A DNA stretch of 64,000 nt from Stenotrophomonas sp. NA06056 (GCF_013364355.1 NZ_CP054931.1:2604001-2668000), one strand, 5' to 3'; shown: positions 50,098-63,220, counted from the stretch's first letter. Made by a program: numbers and translations. Notes: generated from the sequence alone by a model not told the origin.

Positions 50098-50637
50098 ATG
50101 TCGCACCCTGAAGACGAAGATCCGGCTGCCTTGTTCCGAGCGGCCATCGGCGAAGTGACGCCGCTGCGCAAGGAAGTGGAGCCCGCGCCCGCCGCGCCGC
50201 GGCCCAAGCCTCGCGCACGCATGGCCGAGCGCGACGACGCGGAAGCCGCCAGTGAGTTTGCCCGGCTGCTGCGCGACAACGCGCCCCTGGAAGCAGGCGA
50301 TGTTGCAAGCTACCGGCGCGACAATCTACCGCCACGCCTGTTCCAGCGTTTGAAGCGTGGACAGTATTCGGTGCAGGACGAATTGGACCTGCATGGCGCT
50401 ACAGCCACGCAGGCCGAGGCGATGCTGCGCCAGTTCCTGCTGGAAGCCCACGCACACGAGCATGGCTGCGTGCGCATCATCCACGGCAAGGGCCTGCAGT
50501 CCGATGGCAGTGCGCCGGTATTGAAGAACCTGGTGGACCGCGCGCTGCGCCTGCGCAACGACGTGCTGGCGTTCCATTCCGCCCCGCCCGGGCAAGGCGG
50601 GACCGGCGCAGTGCTGGTGCTGCTGGCGCGGCGCTGA
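50098..50637 (+). CDS. Smr-domain protein (SmrA-like)
   Basis: A 179-residue protein with a variable N-terminal half and a C-terminal Smr domain (ELDLHGATATQAEAMLRQFL, then CVRIIHGKGLQSDG). Smr domains can have nicking endonuclease or RNase activity; E. coli SmrA/SmrB differ in role. ATG 50098 is used; the in-frame GTG 6 bases upstream is possible. The gene is inverted relative to surE and truD and is followed by the SMAG array. Confidence 0.92.
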   Translation: MSHPEDEDPAALFRAAIGEVTPLRKEVEPAPAAPRPKPRARMAERDDAEAASEFARLLRDNAPLEAGDVASYRRDNLPPRLFQRLKRGQYSVQDELDLHGATATQAEAMLRQFLLEAHAHEHGCVRIIHGKGLQSDGSAPVLKNLVDRALRLRNDVLAFHSAPPGQGGTGAVLVLLARR

Positions 50638-50655
50638 CGTTTTGCCGGTGGGATT

Positions 50656-50879
50656 CAGCCACGCATGGCGTGGCTCTACTGATGGCCCAGCCACGCACGG
50701 CGTGGCTCTACTGACGGCCCAGCCACGCATGGCGTGGCTCTACTGACGGCCCAGCCACGCATGGCGTGGCTCTACTGATGGCCCAGCCACGCATGGCGTG
50801 GCTCTACTGATGGCCCTTCCGCGCATGGCGTGGCTCTACTGATGGCCCGTCCACGCATGGCGTGGCTCTACTGCAGCGA
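50656..50879. repeat. Tandem array of seven 32-base SMAG units
   Basis: Seven head-to-tail 32-base units start at 50656, 50688, 50720, 50752, 50784, 50816 and 50848. Each has CCACGC-ATG-GCGTGG, then CTCTACTGATGGCC. Variants: unit 2 has ACG in the loop, units 2 and 3 GACGGCC, unit 6 TCCGCGC with a weaker stem, unit 7 GCAGCGA at the end. Followed by an inverted SMAG copy at 50890-50912. Confidence 0.95.
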
Positions 50880-50889
50880 GCGGAGGAAC

Positions 50890-50912
50890 GTAGATCCACG
50901 CCATGCGTGGAT
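50890..50912 (+). repeat. SMAG palindrome facing the tandem array
   Basis: GTAGATCCACGCCATGCGTG with completed stem ATCCACGC/GCGTGGAT, oriented opposite to the tandem units and 10 bases after them, 27 bases before the truD stop. Confidence 0.88.
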
Positions 50913-50939
50913 GCTCTTCGCCTCCGCGCCCTTTTCCGT

Positions 50940-51971
50940 TCAGGCCTGCGAAGCGTCTTCGACCGGGCCGAGCTCGTGCAGGACGGCCGTGGCGTAGCAG
51001 CCCGGCGGTAGCGCGAAGGACAGCTCCAGCACGTCGTCGGCCAGCCACTGATGCTGCAGCAGCGCCGGACGCAGGCGCAGCGCGCGCCGCTCCTGCTTCA
51101 GCCGCGCCTCTTCCAGGCCAACACGCAGCGCCTTGGATTCGTCATCGTCCAGCGCCGCCAGTTCCAGTTCACGGGCGGCGTCACTGCTGCGCAGCTCACC
51201 CTCGCCCCACAGCGGGGCGCTGGGGTGAATGTCGAAGCGCGCCAGGCGCTCTGCCAGCACATCGCCGTAGGGCTCGGGGCCGAACACGCTGCGGCTGCCG
51301 TCCAGCATCCACACTTCCCCCTGCAGCGGCTGATCCCAGCAGCCCTGCTCTACCCGCGCGGCCAACACACGGTTGAACAGCGCCGAACGTGCCGCCGACA
51401 ACAGCAGCGAACGCTGGTCCTTGCGCATGCGGCGACCGCCAAACATGGCCAGCGCGGCCGGAACATTGCCGCCATCGCGACCAAAGCGCTGCTCGCCGAA
51501 CCAGTTCGGCAGGCCGCGCGTGGCGATCTGCTGCAGGCGCTCGTCGATTGCACTGGCGTCACCCTGCACATCACGCAGCACCAGCTTGAAGCGGTTGCCG
51601 GCCAGCGCACCGCGCTGCAGCTTGCGGTTGTGCCAGGTGGCCTCGATCACCTCGATCTCGTCACTGGCCAGCTCGGCCAGATCCGGCGCGACGCGCTTGG
51701 GCAGGTGCACGCTGAAGCGCTGGGTGGTGACCGCGTTGCGATCCTTCATGCCAGCATAGCTGACCGCCATTTCCGGCAGGCCCGCCCACTTCGCCAGTAC
51801 CTTGGCCACATGTTGCGTGTTGGCACCGCGCTTGCGGATATGCAGCAGCAGGTGCTCACCTTCGCCGGTTGCTTCGAAGGCCGGCAGTTCATCGACCTGG
51901 AAGTCTTCCGGCGTGGTGCGGATGCGCGCCTGCAGCAGCGGCGCGCCGAACGCGAGTGGCAGCGGAATCAT
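50940..51971 (-). CDS. truD: tRNA pseudouridine(13) synthase TruD
   Basis: A 343-residue TruD that makes pseudouridine-13 in tRNA-Glu. Catalytic Asp is in [12 protein letters not shown] (near 75), with [14 protein letters not shown] and [14 protein letters not shown] as other family blocks. ispF's stop overlaps its ATG by 4 bases, placing it in the ispD-ispF-truD chain. The 302-base gap downstream is filled by the SMAG array. Confidence 0.97.
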   Translation of the reverse strand: MIPLPLAFGAPLLQARIRTTPEDFQVDELPAFEATGEGEHLLLHIRKRGANTQHVAKVLAKWAGLPEMAVSYAGMKDRNAVTTQRFSVHLPKRVAPDLAELASDEIEVIEATWHNRKLQRGALAGNRFKLVLRDVQGDASAIDERLQQIATRGLPNWFGEQRFGRDGGNVPAALAMFGGRRMRKDQRSLLLSAARSALFNRVLAARVEQGCWDQPLQGEVWMLDGSRSVFGPEPYGDVLAERLARFDIHPSAPLWGEGELRSSDAARELELAALDDDESKALRVGLEEARLKQERRALRLRPALLQHQWLADDVLELSFALPPGCYATAVLHELGPVEDASQA

Positions 51972-52465
51972 GCGGTCACCAGCAGGACGACGGCCTGCGC
52001 AGCGATGCCTTCGCCGCGGCCAGTGAAGCCCAGCTTCTCGGAGGTGGTGGCCTTGACGCTCACCGCGTCCAGCGGCAGCTGCAACAGTTCGCCGATGCGC
52101 TCACGCATGGCCAGGGCATGCGGGCCGACCTTGGGTCGCTCACAGATCACGGTGATGTCGGTGTTGCCGACACGCCAGCCGCGCTCGCGCAGCAGGCTGT
52201 CGCAATGGCGCACGAACTCGCTGCTGTCCGCGCCCTTCCAGCGGTCGTCGCTGGGCGGGAAGTGCTGGCCGATGTCGCCCAGCGCGATCGCGCCGAGCAT
52301 GGCGTCGCACAGCGCGTGCAGGATGACGTCGCCATCGCTGTGCGCAAGCACACCGCAACTGTGCGGTACCGCGATGCCGCCGAGCATGATGTGGTCGCCT
52401 TCACCGAAGGCATGGACGTCGTAGCCCTGACCGATACGGACGGGCGGGAACGGGGAGGTGCTCAT
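51968..52465 (-). CDS. ispF: 2-C-methyl-D-erythritol 2,4-cyclodiphosphate synthase
   Basis: A 165-residue trimeric enzyme of the MEP isoprenoid pathway. GYDVHAF carries two zinc ligands (Asp, His) and [18 protein letters not shown] the third; [19 protein letters not shown] is the C-terminal signature. ATG 52465 gives [12 protein letters not shown]; it starts 34 bases after the ispD stop. The overlap with truD is 4 bases. Confidence 0.97.
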   Translation of the reverse strand: MSTSPFPPVRIGQGYDVHAFGEGDHIMLGGIAVPHSCGVLAHSDGDVILHALCDAMLGAIALGDIGQHFPPSDDRWKGADSSEFVRHCDSLLRERGWRVGNTDITVICERPKVGPHALAMRERIGELLQLPLDAVSVKATTSEKLGFTGRGEGIAAQAVVLLVTA

Positions 52466-52499
52466 GGATGCAGCCCTTGCAGCAGGGCCGCGCGGGCGG

Positions 52500-53198
52500 T
52501 CAGCCGGCGCGGCGGGAGAGTACGAATTCGAAACGATCCAGATCGGCCGGGGTGGTGACCTTGAAGTTGTCCTCGCTGCCTTCCACCAGCAGCGGGCGCT
52601 GGCCCTGGCGCTCCATGGCCATCGCATCGTCGGTGACATCGATGCCGACGGCAGCCGCTTCGGACAATGCGCGGATCAGCTGGTGACGGCGGAACAACTG
52701 CGGCGTCAATGCACGCCACAGGCGCTCACGCGGCTCGGTGCCGTCGATGCCGCCATCGTCACCGGCGCGCTTGAGGGTGTCGCGTACCGGCGCAGCCAGG
52801 ATCGCGCCGACCGGGTCGGTACGCCCCACTTCCAGCAGGCGGCCAAGATCGGCCTGCGACAGATTCGGACGCGCCGCGTCGTGCACCAGCACGAATTCAT
52901 CGGCTCGCACACTGTCCGGCAGGGCCTGCAGCCCCGCCAGTACCGAGGCGGCGCGGGTGGCGCCACCGGTGCAGGTCAGCACCGGCTTGCCGGCCCATTC
53001 CGTCCAGCCCGGCCAATCAGCATCGTCCGCGCCGATCACCACCATCGCCCCGGCCACGGCCGGGTGCGCAAGCAGCGCGTCCAGGGTGTGGGCGAGCAGG
53101 GTCTGCCCGCCTGCCTGCAGGTACTGCTTGGGCAACGGCGCACCAAAACGCGTGCCGCGGCCGGCTGCCGGAACGACCACCCAGATAGCGGCACTCAT
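52500..53198 (-). CDS. ispD: 2-C-methyl-D-erythritol 4-phosphate cytidylyltransferase
   Basis: A 232-residue nucleotidyltransferase that makes CDP-ME in the MEP pathway. [10 protein letters not shown] and PKQY are the CTP-binding loop, VLVHDAARP the central motif and [10 protein letters not shown] the end motif. The ATG overlaps the ftsB stop by 4 bases, giving the conserved ftsB-ispD-ispF order. Confidence 0.97.
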   Translation of the reverse strand: MSAAIWVVVPAAGRGTRFGAPLPKQYLQAGGQTLLAHTLDALLAHPAVAGAMVVIGADDADWPGWTEWAGKPVLTCTGGATRAASVLAGLQALPDSVRADEFVLVHDAARPNLSQADLGRLLEVGRTDPVGAILAAPVRDTLKRAGDDGGIDGTEPRERLWRALTPQLFRRHQLIRALSEAAAVGIDVTDDAMAMERQGQRPLLVEGSEDNFKVTTPADLDRFEFVLSRRAG

Positions 53199-53545
53199 GG
53201 CACGTCCGCCGGATGGTCGCCGGCCTGGGCCGTGACCGCCGCAGGCTGCGCCGGTCGCGACTGTGCATCTTCCACCACGCGGTAGAACTTCTCGCCGGGC
53301 TTGATCATGCCCAGCTCGCTGCGCGCGCGTTCCTCGATGGCGGACTGGCCTTCCTTGAGGTCCTTCACTTCGGCAGCAAGCGCATCGTTGCGCTGCTGCA
53401 GACCGTCATTGTCCCGTTCCTGGTTGGCGACCTGGGCTTCGAGCATCATCACTTCACCCGAATTGCCCGGGCCGAACCAGAAACGGTACTGCAGCCATGC
53501 CAGCAGCAGGGCCAGCAACAACAGCAGCCAGCGCCAGTCGCGCAT
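53195..53545 (-). CDS. ftsB: Cell division protein FtsB
   Basis: A 116-residue bitopic divisome protein: a membrane helix at 5-21 ([16 protein letters not shown]), a coiled coil (about 30-75, [20 protein letters not shown]) and a short periplasmic tail with [16 protein letters not shown]. It binds FtsL and FtsQ. It is 4 bases after the enolase stop. Confidence 0.95.
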   Translation of the reverse strand: MRDWRWLLLLLALLLAWLQYRFWFGPGNSGEVMMLEAQVANQERDNDGLQQRNDALAAEVKDLKEGQSAIEERARSELGMIKPGEKFYRVVEDAQSRPAQPAAVTAQAGDHPADVP

Positions 53546-53549
53546 CGGC

Positions 53550-54896
<1,347 letters not shown>

Positions 54897-54939
54897 TTAT
54901 CCCCGGCTACCCCTCACTTGCCAAATGGCCTGAGCGGCG

Positions 54940-55272
54940 TCAGCCCCAGCTGGACCCGATCACGATCATCACCAGCGATACCAGCATCACCAGCAGCGCG
55001 CCCGCAATGGCCGCGCACACCGGTCCGCGCCGCCGTCGCCAGGCCATCACCATCGCTACCAGGCTGCCCACGAAAGACAGCACCAGCGTGACCAGCGCCG
55101 CCAGCATCCAGTACTGCACGGCCTGCACGCCGTTGTTGCCATCCCCCGGCGGCCGGAAGCTGGCGGCAAAGGCCAGCACGCCCAGCAGCAACCCGCCCCA
55201 AGCGAGCACCGACAGCAACAGGGCGATCAGGCCCCACGGCCAGCTGCGCGAGGGTTCAGGTGTCGTATTCAT
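54940..55272 (-). CDS. Small membrane protein, twin 2
   Basis: A 110-residue protein with three hydrophobic segments: [20 protein letters not shown], then YWMLAALVTLVLSFVGSLVA and AAIAGALLVMLVSLVMIVIG. It shares WPWGLIAL and the overall plan with the gene immediately upstream, so the two look like a tandem duplication. ATG 55272 shares one base with that gene's stop. No family recognised. In the kdsA-eno interval, so likely co-transcribed with both. Confidence 0.8.
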   Translation of the reverse strand: MNTTPEPSRSWPWGLIALLLSVLAWGGLLLGVLAFAASFRPPGDGNNGVQAVQYWMLAALVTLVLSFVGSLVAMVMAWRRRRGPVCAAIAGALLVMLVSLVMIVIGSSWG

Positions 55273-55619
55273 CAAAGGAGATCGTGCAGCAGGGTGCCCA
55301 CCCACAGCGACAGCAGGACCATCGCCAGTGCAGCGGTGACCCTGCCCCGGTTCAGGCGCCAGCCAAGCACCGCAGCGAAAAACCCTGAGGAAATGGTCAG
55401 CACTTCGGCCACCGCCAGGGCGATGACGAAGGGCATCAGGTTCACTACCGGGCCGCCGGCGCTGGACGGGCGCATGCCGGCACCGAACAGCATGCCGATG
55501 GCGAACACGCCCGACACCGAGAGCAGGGCCAGGCCAAGTGCGATCAGGCCCCACGGCCACTGCCGCCAGTGCCGGCGACGACGCTGGATTTCCAGCGCCG
55601 CCCTCGGGTGCTCACTCAC
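55272..55619 (-). CDS. Small membrane protein, twin 1
   Basis: A 115-residue protein with a basic N-terminus ([11 protein letters not shown]), the shared [13 protein letters not shown] segment and two further hydrophobic stretches, ending [14 protein letters not shown]. The ATG at 55619 overlaps the kdsA stop by 4 bases. It is similar in plan to the downstream twin but otherwise diverged. Function unknown. Confidence 0.8.
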   Translation of the reverse strand: MSEHPRAALEIQRRRRHWRQWPWGLIALGLALLSVSGVFAIGMLFGAGMRPSSAGGPVVNLMPFVIALAVAEVLTISSGFFAAVLGWRLNRGRVTAALAMVLLSLWVGTLLHDLL

Positions 55620-56446
55620 GCGAAGCGCGAGAAGCCGTGCTTCTTGGTTACCGCGTCAAGCTCCATCAGGGTCTCCAGCAGGGCTTCCATCTGGTCCAGC
55701 GGCCACGCGTTGGGGCCATCGGACAGTGCCTTGGACGGGTCCGGGTGGGTCTCGGCGAACAGACCGGAGATGCCCACGGCCACCGCAGCACGGGCCAGCA
55801 CCGGCACATGCTCGCGCTGGCCACCGGAACTGGTGCCCTGCCCGCCCGGCAACTGCACCGAATGGGTGGCGTCGAACACCACCGGGCAACCGGTATCGCG
55901 CATCACCGCCAGCGAACGCATGTCGCTGACCAGGTTGTTGTAGCCGAAGCTGGCGCCACGCTCGCAGACCATGATCTGCTCGTTGCCGGTGGCCTTGGCC
56001 TTCTCGACGACAGGCTTCATGTCCCACGGCGCCAGGAACTGGCCCTTCTTGATGTTGACCGGCTTGCCGGCCGAGCACACCTTGCGGATGAAATCGGTCT
56101 GGCGGACCAGGAACGCCGGGGTCTGCAGCACGTCCACCACCGAGGCCACTTCATCCATCGGGGTGTATTCGTGCACGTCGGTCAGCACCGGCACGCCGAT
56201 CTGCTTCTTGACCTCGGCCAGGACCTTCAGGCCCTCTTCCATGCCCGGGCCACGGAAGGCCGTGCCGGAGGTGCGGTTGGCCTTGTCGAAGCTGGACTTG
56301 AAGATGAAGTTCACACCGAGCTTGTCGGTCACTTCCTTCAGCTTGCCGGCGGTATCCAGCTGCAGCTGCATCGACTCGATCACGCAGGGGCCGGCGATCA
56401 GGAACAGGGGCTGGTCCAGCCCGACCTCGAATCCACACAGTTTCAT
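55616..56446 (-). CDS. kdsA: 3-deoxy-8-phosphooctulonate synthase
   Basis: A 276-residue KDO-8-phosphate synthase of lipopolysaccharide core biosynthesis. [39 protein letters not shown] and [11 protein letters not shown] are the standard active-site blocks. The Asn in FDKANR, where metal-dependent forms have Cys in the matching IAGPCVIES context, cannot alone fix the metal class. ATG 56446 is 88 bases after pyrG. Confidence 0.97.
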   Translation of the reverse strand: MKLCGFEVGLDQPLFLIAGPCVIESMQLQLDTAGKLKEVTDKLGVNFIFKSSFDKANRTSGTAFRGPGMEEGLKVLAEVKKQIGVPVLTDVHEYTPMDEVASVVDVLQTPAFLVRQTDFIRKVCSAGKPVNIKKGQFLAPWDMKPVVEKAKATGNEQIMVCERGASFGYNNLVSDMRSLAVMRDTGCPVVFDATHSVQLPGGQGTSSGGQREHVPVLARAAVAVGISGLFAETHPDPSKALSDGPNAWPLDQMEALLETLMELDAVTKKHGFSRFA

Positions 56447-56534
56447 GGCGTTTCCTTGTTGTCCGCTACACCGGCAATGCCGGTGCGCTGGGGTTGAAGC
56501 GAGCAAGATGGGGGCCGGCGGCCCCCATGACAAG

Positions 56535-58600
<2,066 letters not shown>

Positions 58601-58834
58601 TTACTTCTTCTTCCTCGCCTCTTCCTCTTCTTCCTGCTGCGGCACCGGCTGGCCCTTGGCCTTCATCTCGGCATTGGCCTGCGCGCGGCGCTTGGCCTTG
58701 GCGTCGGCTTCAGACTGCGCCTTGTCGGCCCGGTCACCCTGCTGCGGAGCAGGCTGGCCCGCGTTCTGCGCCAACACCATCGGCACGGCAACAGCGGCGG
58801 CAGCCAGGATCGCAATGGTCAGCAACTTCTTCAT
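58601..58834 (-). CDS. Small exported charged protein of unknown function
   Basis: A 77-residue protein: signal peptide MKKLLTIAILAAAAVAVPMV ending LA-QN, then a low-complexity mature part rich in Ala, Lys, Glu and Gln (DKAQSEADAKAKRRAQANAEMKAKG) that is likely a single amphipathic helix, and a tail EEEEEARKKK. The start follows GGAGGA-like sequence. Divergent from parE, with its own terminator. It could be a periplasmic stress or structural peptide; no family is recognised. Confidence 0.82.
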   Translation of the reverse strand: MKKLLTIAILAAAAVAVPMVLAQNAGQPAPQQGDRADKAQSEADAKAKRRAQANAEMKAKGQPVPQQEEEEEARKKK

Positions 58835-58994
58835 GGAGTCCTCCTCGCGGTATGGCTCGGATATGGGGGGCGCCGGTGTTCGGTTCCAGCGGCTGCCATT
58901 TTACCCCCTCCCCGCCAACGAGGCTGAACCGCAGGCGTGCAAATTCCCGGTCCAGACCGCACACTTGCCCGTCGCTCCACGCTTTCGAAGACAG

Positions 58995-60884
58995 ATGAAC
59001 GCCCGCTATAACGCCGCCGATATTGAAGTCCTGTCCGGCCTTGACCCGGTCAAGCGCCGCCCCGGCATGTATACCGACACCGCGCGCCCGAACCACCTGG
59101 CGCAGGAAGTGATCGACAACTCGGTGGACGAGGCCCTCGCCGGCCATGCCCGCTCGATCGAGATCACCCTGTTCAAGGACGGCAGCGTGGAGGTCAGCGA
59201 TGACGGCCGCGGCATGCCGGTGGACATCCATCCGGAAGAGAAGATCCCGGGCGTCGAACTGATCCTCACCCGCCTGCATGCCGGCGGCAAGTTCAACAAC
59301 AACAACTACACCTTCTCCGGCGGCCTGCATGGCGTCGGCGTCAGCGTGGTCAATGCGCTGTCGACCCTGGTGGAAATCCACATCAAGCGTGAGGGTGCCG
59401 AACACCGCATCACCTTCCGCAATGGCGACCGCGCCTCGCCGCTGGAAGTGGTCGGCACCGTCGGCAAGAAGAACACCGGTACCCGCCTGCGCTTCTGGCC
59501 GGACCCGAAGTACTTCGATACGCCCAAGTTCGCCGTGCGCGCGCTCAAGCACCTGCTGCGTGCCAAGGCCGTGCTGTGCCCGGGCCTGACCGTCAAGCTG
59601 ACCGACGAAGCCACCGGTGAAGTCGATACCTGGTACTACGAAGACGGCCTGCGCGATTACCTGAAGCTGGAACTGGGCGATCGCGAGATGCTGCCGGCCG
59701 AGCTGTTCGTCGGCAACCTGAAGAAAGACACCGAGATCGTGGACTGGGCCGTGGCCTGGCTGCCGGAAGGCGAGCTGGTGCAGGAAAGCTACGTCAACCT
59801 GATTCCCACTGCGCAGCACGGCACCCACGCCAACGGCCTGCGCACCGGCCTGACCGAGGCGCTGCGCGAATTCTGCGACTTCCGCAACCTGCTGCCGCGT
59901 GGCGTCAAGCTGGCCCCGGAAGATGTATGGGACCGCGTGTCGTTCGTGCTGTCGCTGAAGATGACCGACCCGCAGTTCAGCGGCCAGACCAAGGAACGCC
60001 TGTCCTCGCGCCAGGCCGCCGGTTTCGTCGAAGGCGCCGCGCACGATGCGTTCAGCCTGCTGCTGAACCAGAACGTGGAGCTGGGCGAGAAGATCGCGCA
60101 GATCGCCATCGAGCGCGCCAGCGCGCGCCTGAAGACCGAGAAGCTGGTCGTCCGCAAGAAGGTCACCCAGGGCCCCGCCCTGCCCGGCAAGCTGGCCGAC
60201 TGCATCAGCCAGGACCTGTCGCGCACCGAACTGTTCCTGGTGGAAGGTGACTCGGCGGGCGGCAGCGCCAAGCAGGCCCGTGACAAGGATTTCCAGGCGA
60301 TCCTGCCGCTGCGCGGCAAGATCCTCAACACCTGGGAAGTGTCCTCCAACAGCGTGCTGGCCTCGGAGGAAGTACACAACCTGGCGGTGGCCATCGGCTG
60401 CGACCCGGGCAAGGAAGACATCGCCGGCCTGCGTTACGGCAAGGTGGTCATCCTCGCCGACGCGGACTCGGACGGCCTGCATATCGCCACCCTGCTGACC
60501 GCACTGTTCCTGAAGCACTTCCCGGCCCTGGTCGATGCCGGCCACGTGTTCGTGGCGATGCCGCCGCTGTTCCGCATCGACGTGGGCAAGCAGGTGTTCT
60601 ACGCACTGGATGAGGAAGAAAAGCGCTCGATGCTGGACAAGATCGAACGCGAGAAGATCAAGGGCGCCATCAATGTGACCCGCTTCAAGGGCCTGGGCGA
60701 GATGAATCCGCCGCAGCTGCGCGAGTCCACCATCCACCCGGACACCCGTCGCCTGGTGCAGCTGACCATCGACGATGGTGAGCAGACCCGGTCGCTGATG
60801 GACATGCTGCTGGCCAAGAAGCGAGCATCCGATCGCAAGGGCTGGCTGGAGAGCAAGGGCGATCTGGCTTCGCTGGAAGCCTGA
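58995..60884 (+). CDS. parE: DNA topoisomerase IV subunit B
   Basis: A 629-residue type II topoisomerase ATPase subunit, matching E. coli ParE in length. GHKL domain: YTDTARPNHLAQEVIDNSVD and DDGRGMPVD; the YTDT form separates ParE from GyrB. Transducer region, then TOPRIM: LFLVEGDSAGGSAKQARDK (about 417) and DADSDGLHI (about 489), ending DMLLAKKRASDRKGWLE. ATG 58995 is chosen; the open frame upstream overlaps the divergent gene. Confidence 0.97.
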   Translation: MNARYNAADIEVLSGLDPVKRRPGMYTDTARPNHLAQEVIDNSVDEALAGHARSIEITLFKDGSVEVSDDGRGMPVDIHPEEKIPGVELILTRLHAGGKFNNNNYTFSGGLHGVGVSVVNALSTLVEIHIKREGAEHRITFRNGDRASPLEVVGTVGKKNTGTRLRFWPDPKYFDTPKFAVRALKHLLRAKAVLCPGLTVKLTDEATGEVDTWYYEDGLRDYLKLELGDREMLPAELFVGNLKKDTEIVDWAVAWLPEGELVQESYVNLIPTAQHGTHANGLRTGLTEALREFCDFRNLLPRGVKLAPEDVWDRVSFVLSLKMTDPQFSGQTKERLSSRQAAGFVEGAAHDAFSLLLNQNVELGEKIAQIAIERASARLKTEKLVVRKKVTQGPALPGKLADCISQDLSRTELFLVEGDSAGGSAKQARDKDFQAILPLRGKILNTWEVSSNSVLASEEVHNLAVAIGCDPGKEDIAGLRYGKVVILADADSDGLHIATLLTALFLKHFPALVDAGHVFVAMPPLFRIDVGKQVFYALDEEEKRSMLDKIEREKIKGAINVTRFKGLGEMNPPQLRESTIHPDTRRLVQLTIDDGEQTRSLMDMLLAKKRASDRKGWLESKGDLASLEA

Positions 60885-60901
60885 CGCTCGCGGCCCTCCT
60901 G

Positions 60902-60969
60902 TAGAGCCGAGCCCACGCTCGGCTGCATTTCGCGCCGTGCCGGGCAGCCGAGCATCGGCTCGGCTCTAC
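60902..60969. repeat. Facing pair of GTAG palindromes
   Basis: GTAGAGCCGAGCCCACGCTC (60902 on) and GCAGCCGAGC...GGCTCGGCTCTAC (60944-60969) flank an 18-base centre with GCGCCGTGCCGG, after the parE stop. Confidence 0.85.
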
Positions 60970-61037
60970 AGACATCACGCCCCCATCGGCAAACCCTGCG
61001 GGTCCATAATGCGCGCTCATCCGCGTGGACGACCCCA

Positions 61038-61616
61038 TTGCCCGCCAACTCGCTGCTGTTTCCCGGGCTGCCGCTGCACAGCGCACGCCTGGTGCTGAGC
61101 CCCATCCGCCGCGACGACGCCGCGGCCCTGTTCGCCCTGCAGTCCGACCCGGACGTGATGCACTGGTGGAACCACCCAGCCTGGACGCGCCCCGCCGAAG
61201 CACGCGCGCAGATCGACGACGACCTGGCCGCACAGGCGACCGGCACGCAGTTGAAGCTGGCCCTGCGCGAATCGGCGGACGGCCCGCTGCTGGGCATCTG
61301 CGTGGTGTTTGCGCTGGATCGCGACGCGGCCCGTGCCGAAATCGGCTATCTGCTGGCGCCTGCCAGACAGGGCCACGGCTACATGCACGAAGCACTGCAG
61401 CAGGTGCTGGCCTATCTGTTCAACACCCTGCGCCTGCATCGGGTCGAAGCGGAGATCGATCCACGCAACCACGCCTCGGCACATGTGCTCGAACGCCTGG
61501 GCTTCCACCGCGAAGGCCTGTTGCGGCAGCGCTGGCGCATCCAGGGGGAGCTCGCGGACTCGGCCGTGTATGGGCTGCTGGTCGACGACGCGGTGCGCTC
61601 ACCCACCTTTGCTTGA
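61038..61616 (+). CDS. GNAT family N-acetyltransferase (RimJ/RimL-like)
   Basis: A 192-residue acetyltransferase. SARLVLSPIRRDDAAALFAL is the N-terminal strand-helix of the RimL group, GYLLAPARQGHGYMHEAL is the acetyl-CoA loop, and RVEAEIDPRNHASAHVLERLGF the C-terminal motif. Targets are usually protein N-termini or antibiotics; unknown here. The only start in the frame near the right place is a TTG at 61038; no ATG or GTG occurs upstream in frame. Confidence 0.85.
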   Translation: MPANSLLFPGLPLHSARLVLSPIRRDDAAALFALQSDPDVMHWWNHPAWTRPAEARAQIDDDLAAQATGTQLKLALRESADGPLLGICVVFALDRDAARAEIGYLLAPARQGHGYMHEALQQVLAYLFNTLRLHRVEAEIDPRNHASAHVLERLGFHREGLLRQRWRIQGELADSAVYGLLVDDAVRSPTFA

Positions 61617-61714
61617 CCGGATCAGGCCACAACGCTGGCCCATGCCTTTGGACACATACGGTACGCGGCACCCCGTCCTAGCATCGGGGTCCCTTCCGCT
61701 GCCGTTCCGGTGCC

Positions 61715-63211
61715 ATGAAGTTCCTGCTGCACTCTGCCGCGCTCTGCGTCGGCCTGCTGATTGCTCCTGCCTGCACGCTGGCCGCCCCTGCTGCTGACGG
61801 CACCTCCGAAACGAAAGAAGAAAAGACCGAAGCCGTTCCGCTGCCGGCCGATGCGTCGGCTCGGCAGAGCATGCGCCTGGCGGGGCGCACCCTCGACTAC
61901 ACCGCCACCGTCGGCACGCTGCCGGTACGCGATGCGAAGGGCAAGGTGATCGCCGATGTGGTGTTCACCGCCTACACCATGCCGGGCAAGGACCGGCCGG
62001 TGACCTTCGCGCTCAATGGCGGCCCCGGCGCGTCCTCGGTGTACCTCAACCTGGGCGCCATCGGCCCGAAGGTGGTGACCTTCGGTTCGGAAGGCGACAG
62101 CGCCTCGGCGCCGGCGAAGCTGCATGACAATCCGGGCACCTGGCTGGACTTCACCGACCTGGTGTTCATCGACCCGGTGGGAACCGGCTTCAGCCGTGCC
62201 CGCATCGGCGATGAGGACGCAAAGAAGCAGCTGTACAACCCCAGCGCCGACATCGAGTACCTGTCGCGCTCCATCTACGACTGGCTGCTGCGCAACCAGC
62301 GCATGGCGTCGCGCAAGTACCTGACCGGCGAGAGCTATGGCGGCTATCGCGGCCCGCGCATCACCCATTTCCTGCAGACGCGTCTTGGCGTAGCGATGAA
62401 CGGCCTGGTGCTGGTGTCGCCCTACCTGAGCCCGACCCTGGAAGACAACGCCGATGTCTCGCCGATGGCGTGGATGCAGACCCTGCCCTCGATCGCTGCT
62501 GCGCACCTGGAGCGCCAGGGCAAGCTGACCGACACTGCAATGCGCGAGGTGGTCGAGTACACCCGCGGCGACTACGCCACCGCACTGATGAAGGGCCGCA
62601 GCGATCCGCAGGCAACCGAGGCGATGCTGCGCCGGGTGACCGAGTTGACCGGCCTGGACCCGCAGTTCGTGCGCCGCGCCGGTGGCCGCCTGGAGACCCA
62701 GGCCTACCTGCGCGAGGTGTTCCGCGACAAGGGCACGCTGGGCAGCCGCTACGATTCCAATGTCACCGCGTTCGATCCATTCCCGAATGATCCGGAGCAG
62801 CGCGCCAATGATCCGCTGCTGGACAGCATCATCGCGCCGACCACCACGGCGATGGTCGACTTCGTCACCCGTGAGGTTGGCTGGAAAGTGGATGCGCGCT
62901 ACCAGGCGCTGAACTACGACGTGAACCGTCTGTGGGATCGCAATGGCGACCTGCGCGAGGGTGCGGTGACCCAGCTGCGCCAGGCCGTTGCGATCGACCC
63001 GCACCTGCAGGTGCTGATCGTGCACGGCTGGAACGACCTGTCGTGCCCGTTCATGGGTTCGATCCTGACGGTGGACCAGATGCCGACGATGGGCAGCAAC
63101 CCGGACCGCGTGCAGGTGCGCAGCTATCCGGGTGGGCACATGTTCTATAGCCGTGCTGACAGCCAGGCGGCGTTCCGCAGGGATGTGCAGGCGCTGTTCC
63201 AGCGTAATTGA
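61715..63211 (+). CDS. Peptidase S10 family serine carboxypeptidase
   Basis: A 498-residue exported serine carboxypeptidase-like enzyme, uncommon in bacteria but present in Xanthomonadaceae. Signal peptide ends near TLAAP. NGGPGASSVYLNLGAIGP is the oxyanion region, GESYGG carries the nucleophile Ser207, GWNDLSCPF the acid and GGHMF the His. Its usual role is release of C-terminal residues; the bacterial substrate is unknown. Followed by island C. Confidence 0.9.
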   Translation: MKFLLHSAALCVGLLIAPACTLAAPAADGTSETKEEKTEAVPLPADASARQSMRLAGRTLDYTATVGTLPVRDAKGKVIADVVFTAYTMPGKDRPVTFALNGGPGASSVYLNLGAIGPKVVTFGSEGDSASAPAKLHDNPGTWLDFTDLVFIDPVGTGFSRARIGDEDAKKQLYNPSADIEYLSRSIYDWLLRNQRMASRKYLTGESYGGYRGPRITHFLQTRLGVAMNGLVLVSPYLSPTLEDNADVSPMAWMQTLPSIAAAHLERQGKLTDTAMREVVEYTRGDYATALMKGRSDPQATEAMLRRVTELTGLDPQFVRRAGGRLETQAYLREVFRDKGTLGSRYDSNVTAFDPFPNDPEQRANDPLLDSIIAPTTTAMVDFVTREVGWKVDARYQALNYDVNRLWDRNGDLREGAVTQLRQAVAIDPHLQVLIVHGWNDLSCPFMGSILTVDQMPTMGSNPDRVQVRSYPGGHMFYSRADSQAAFRRDVQALFQRN

Positions 63212-63220
63212 GGGGGTTCG

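Noticed and set aside
50656..50879. Possible CRISPR array
   Set aside because: The 32-base units are contiguous, with no unique spacers and no cas genes; the unit is a SMAG palindrome.
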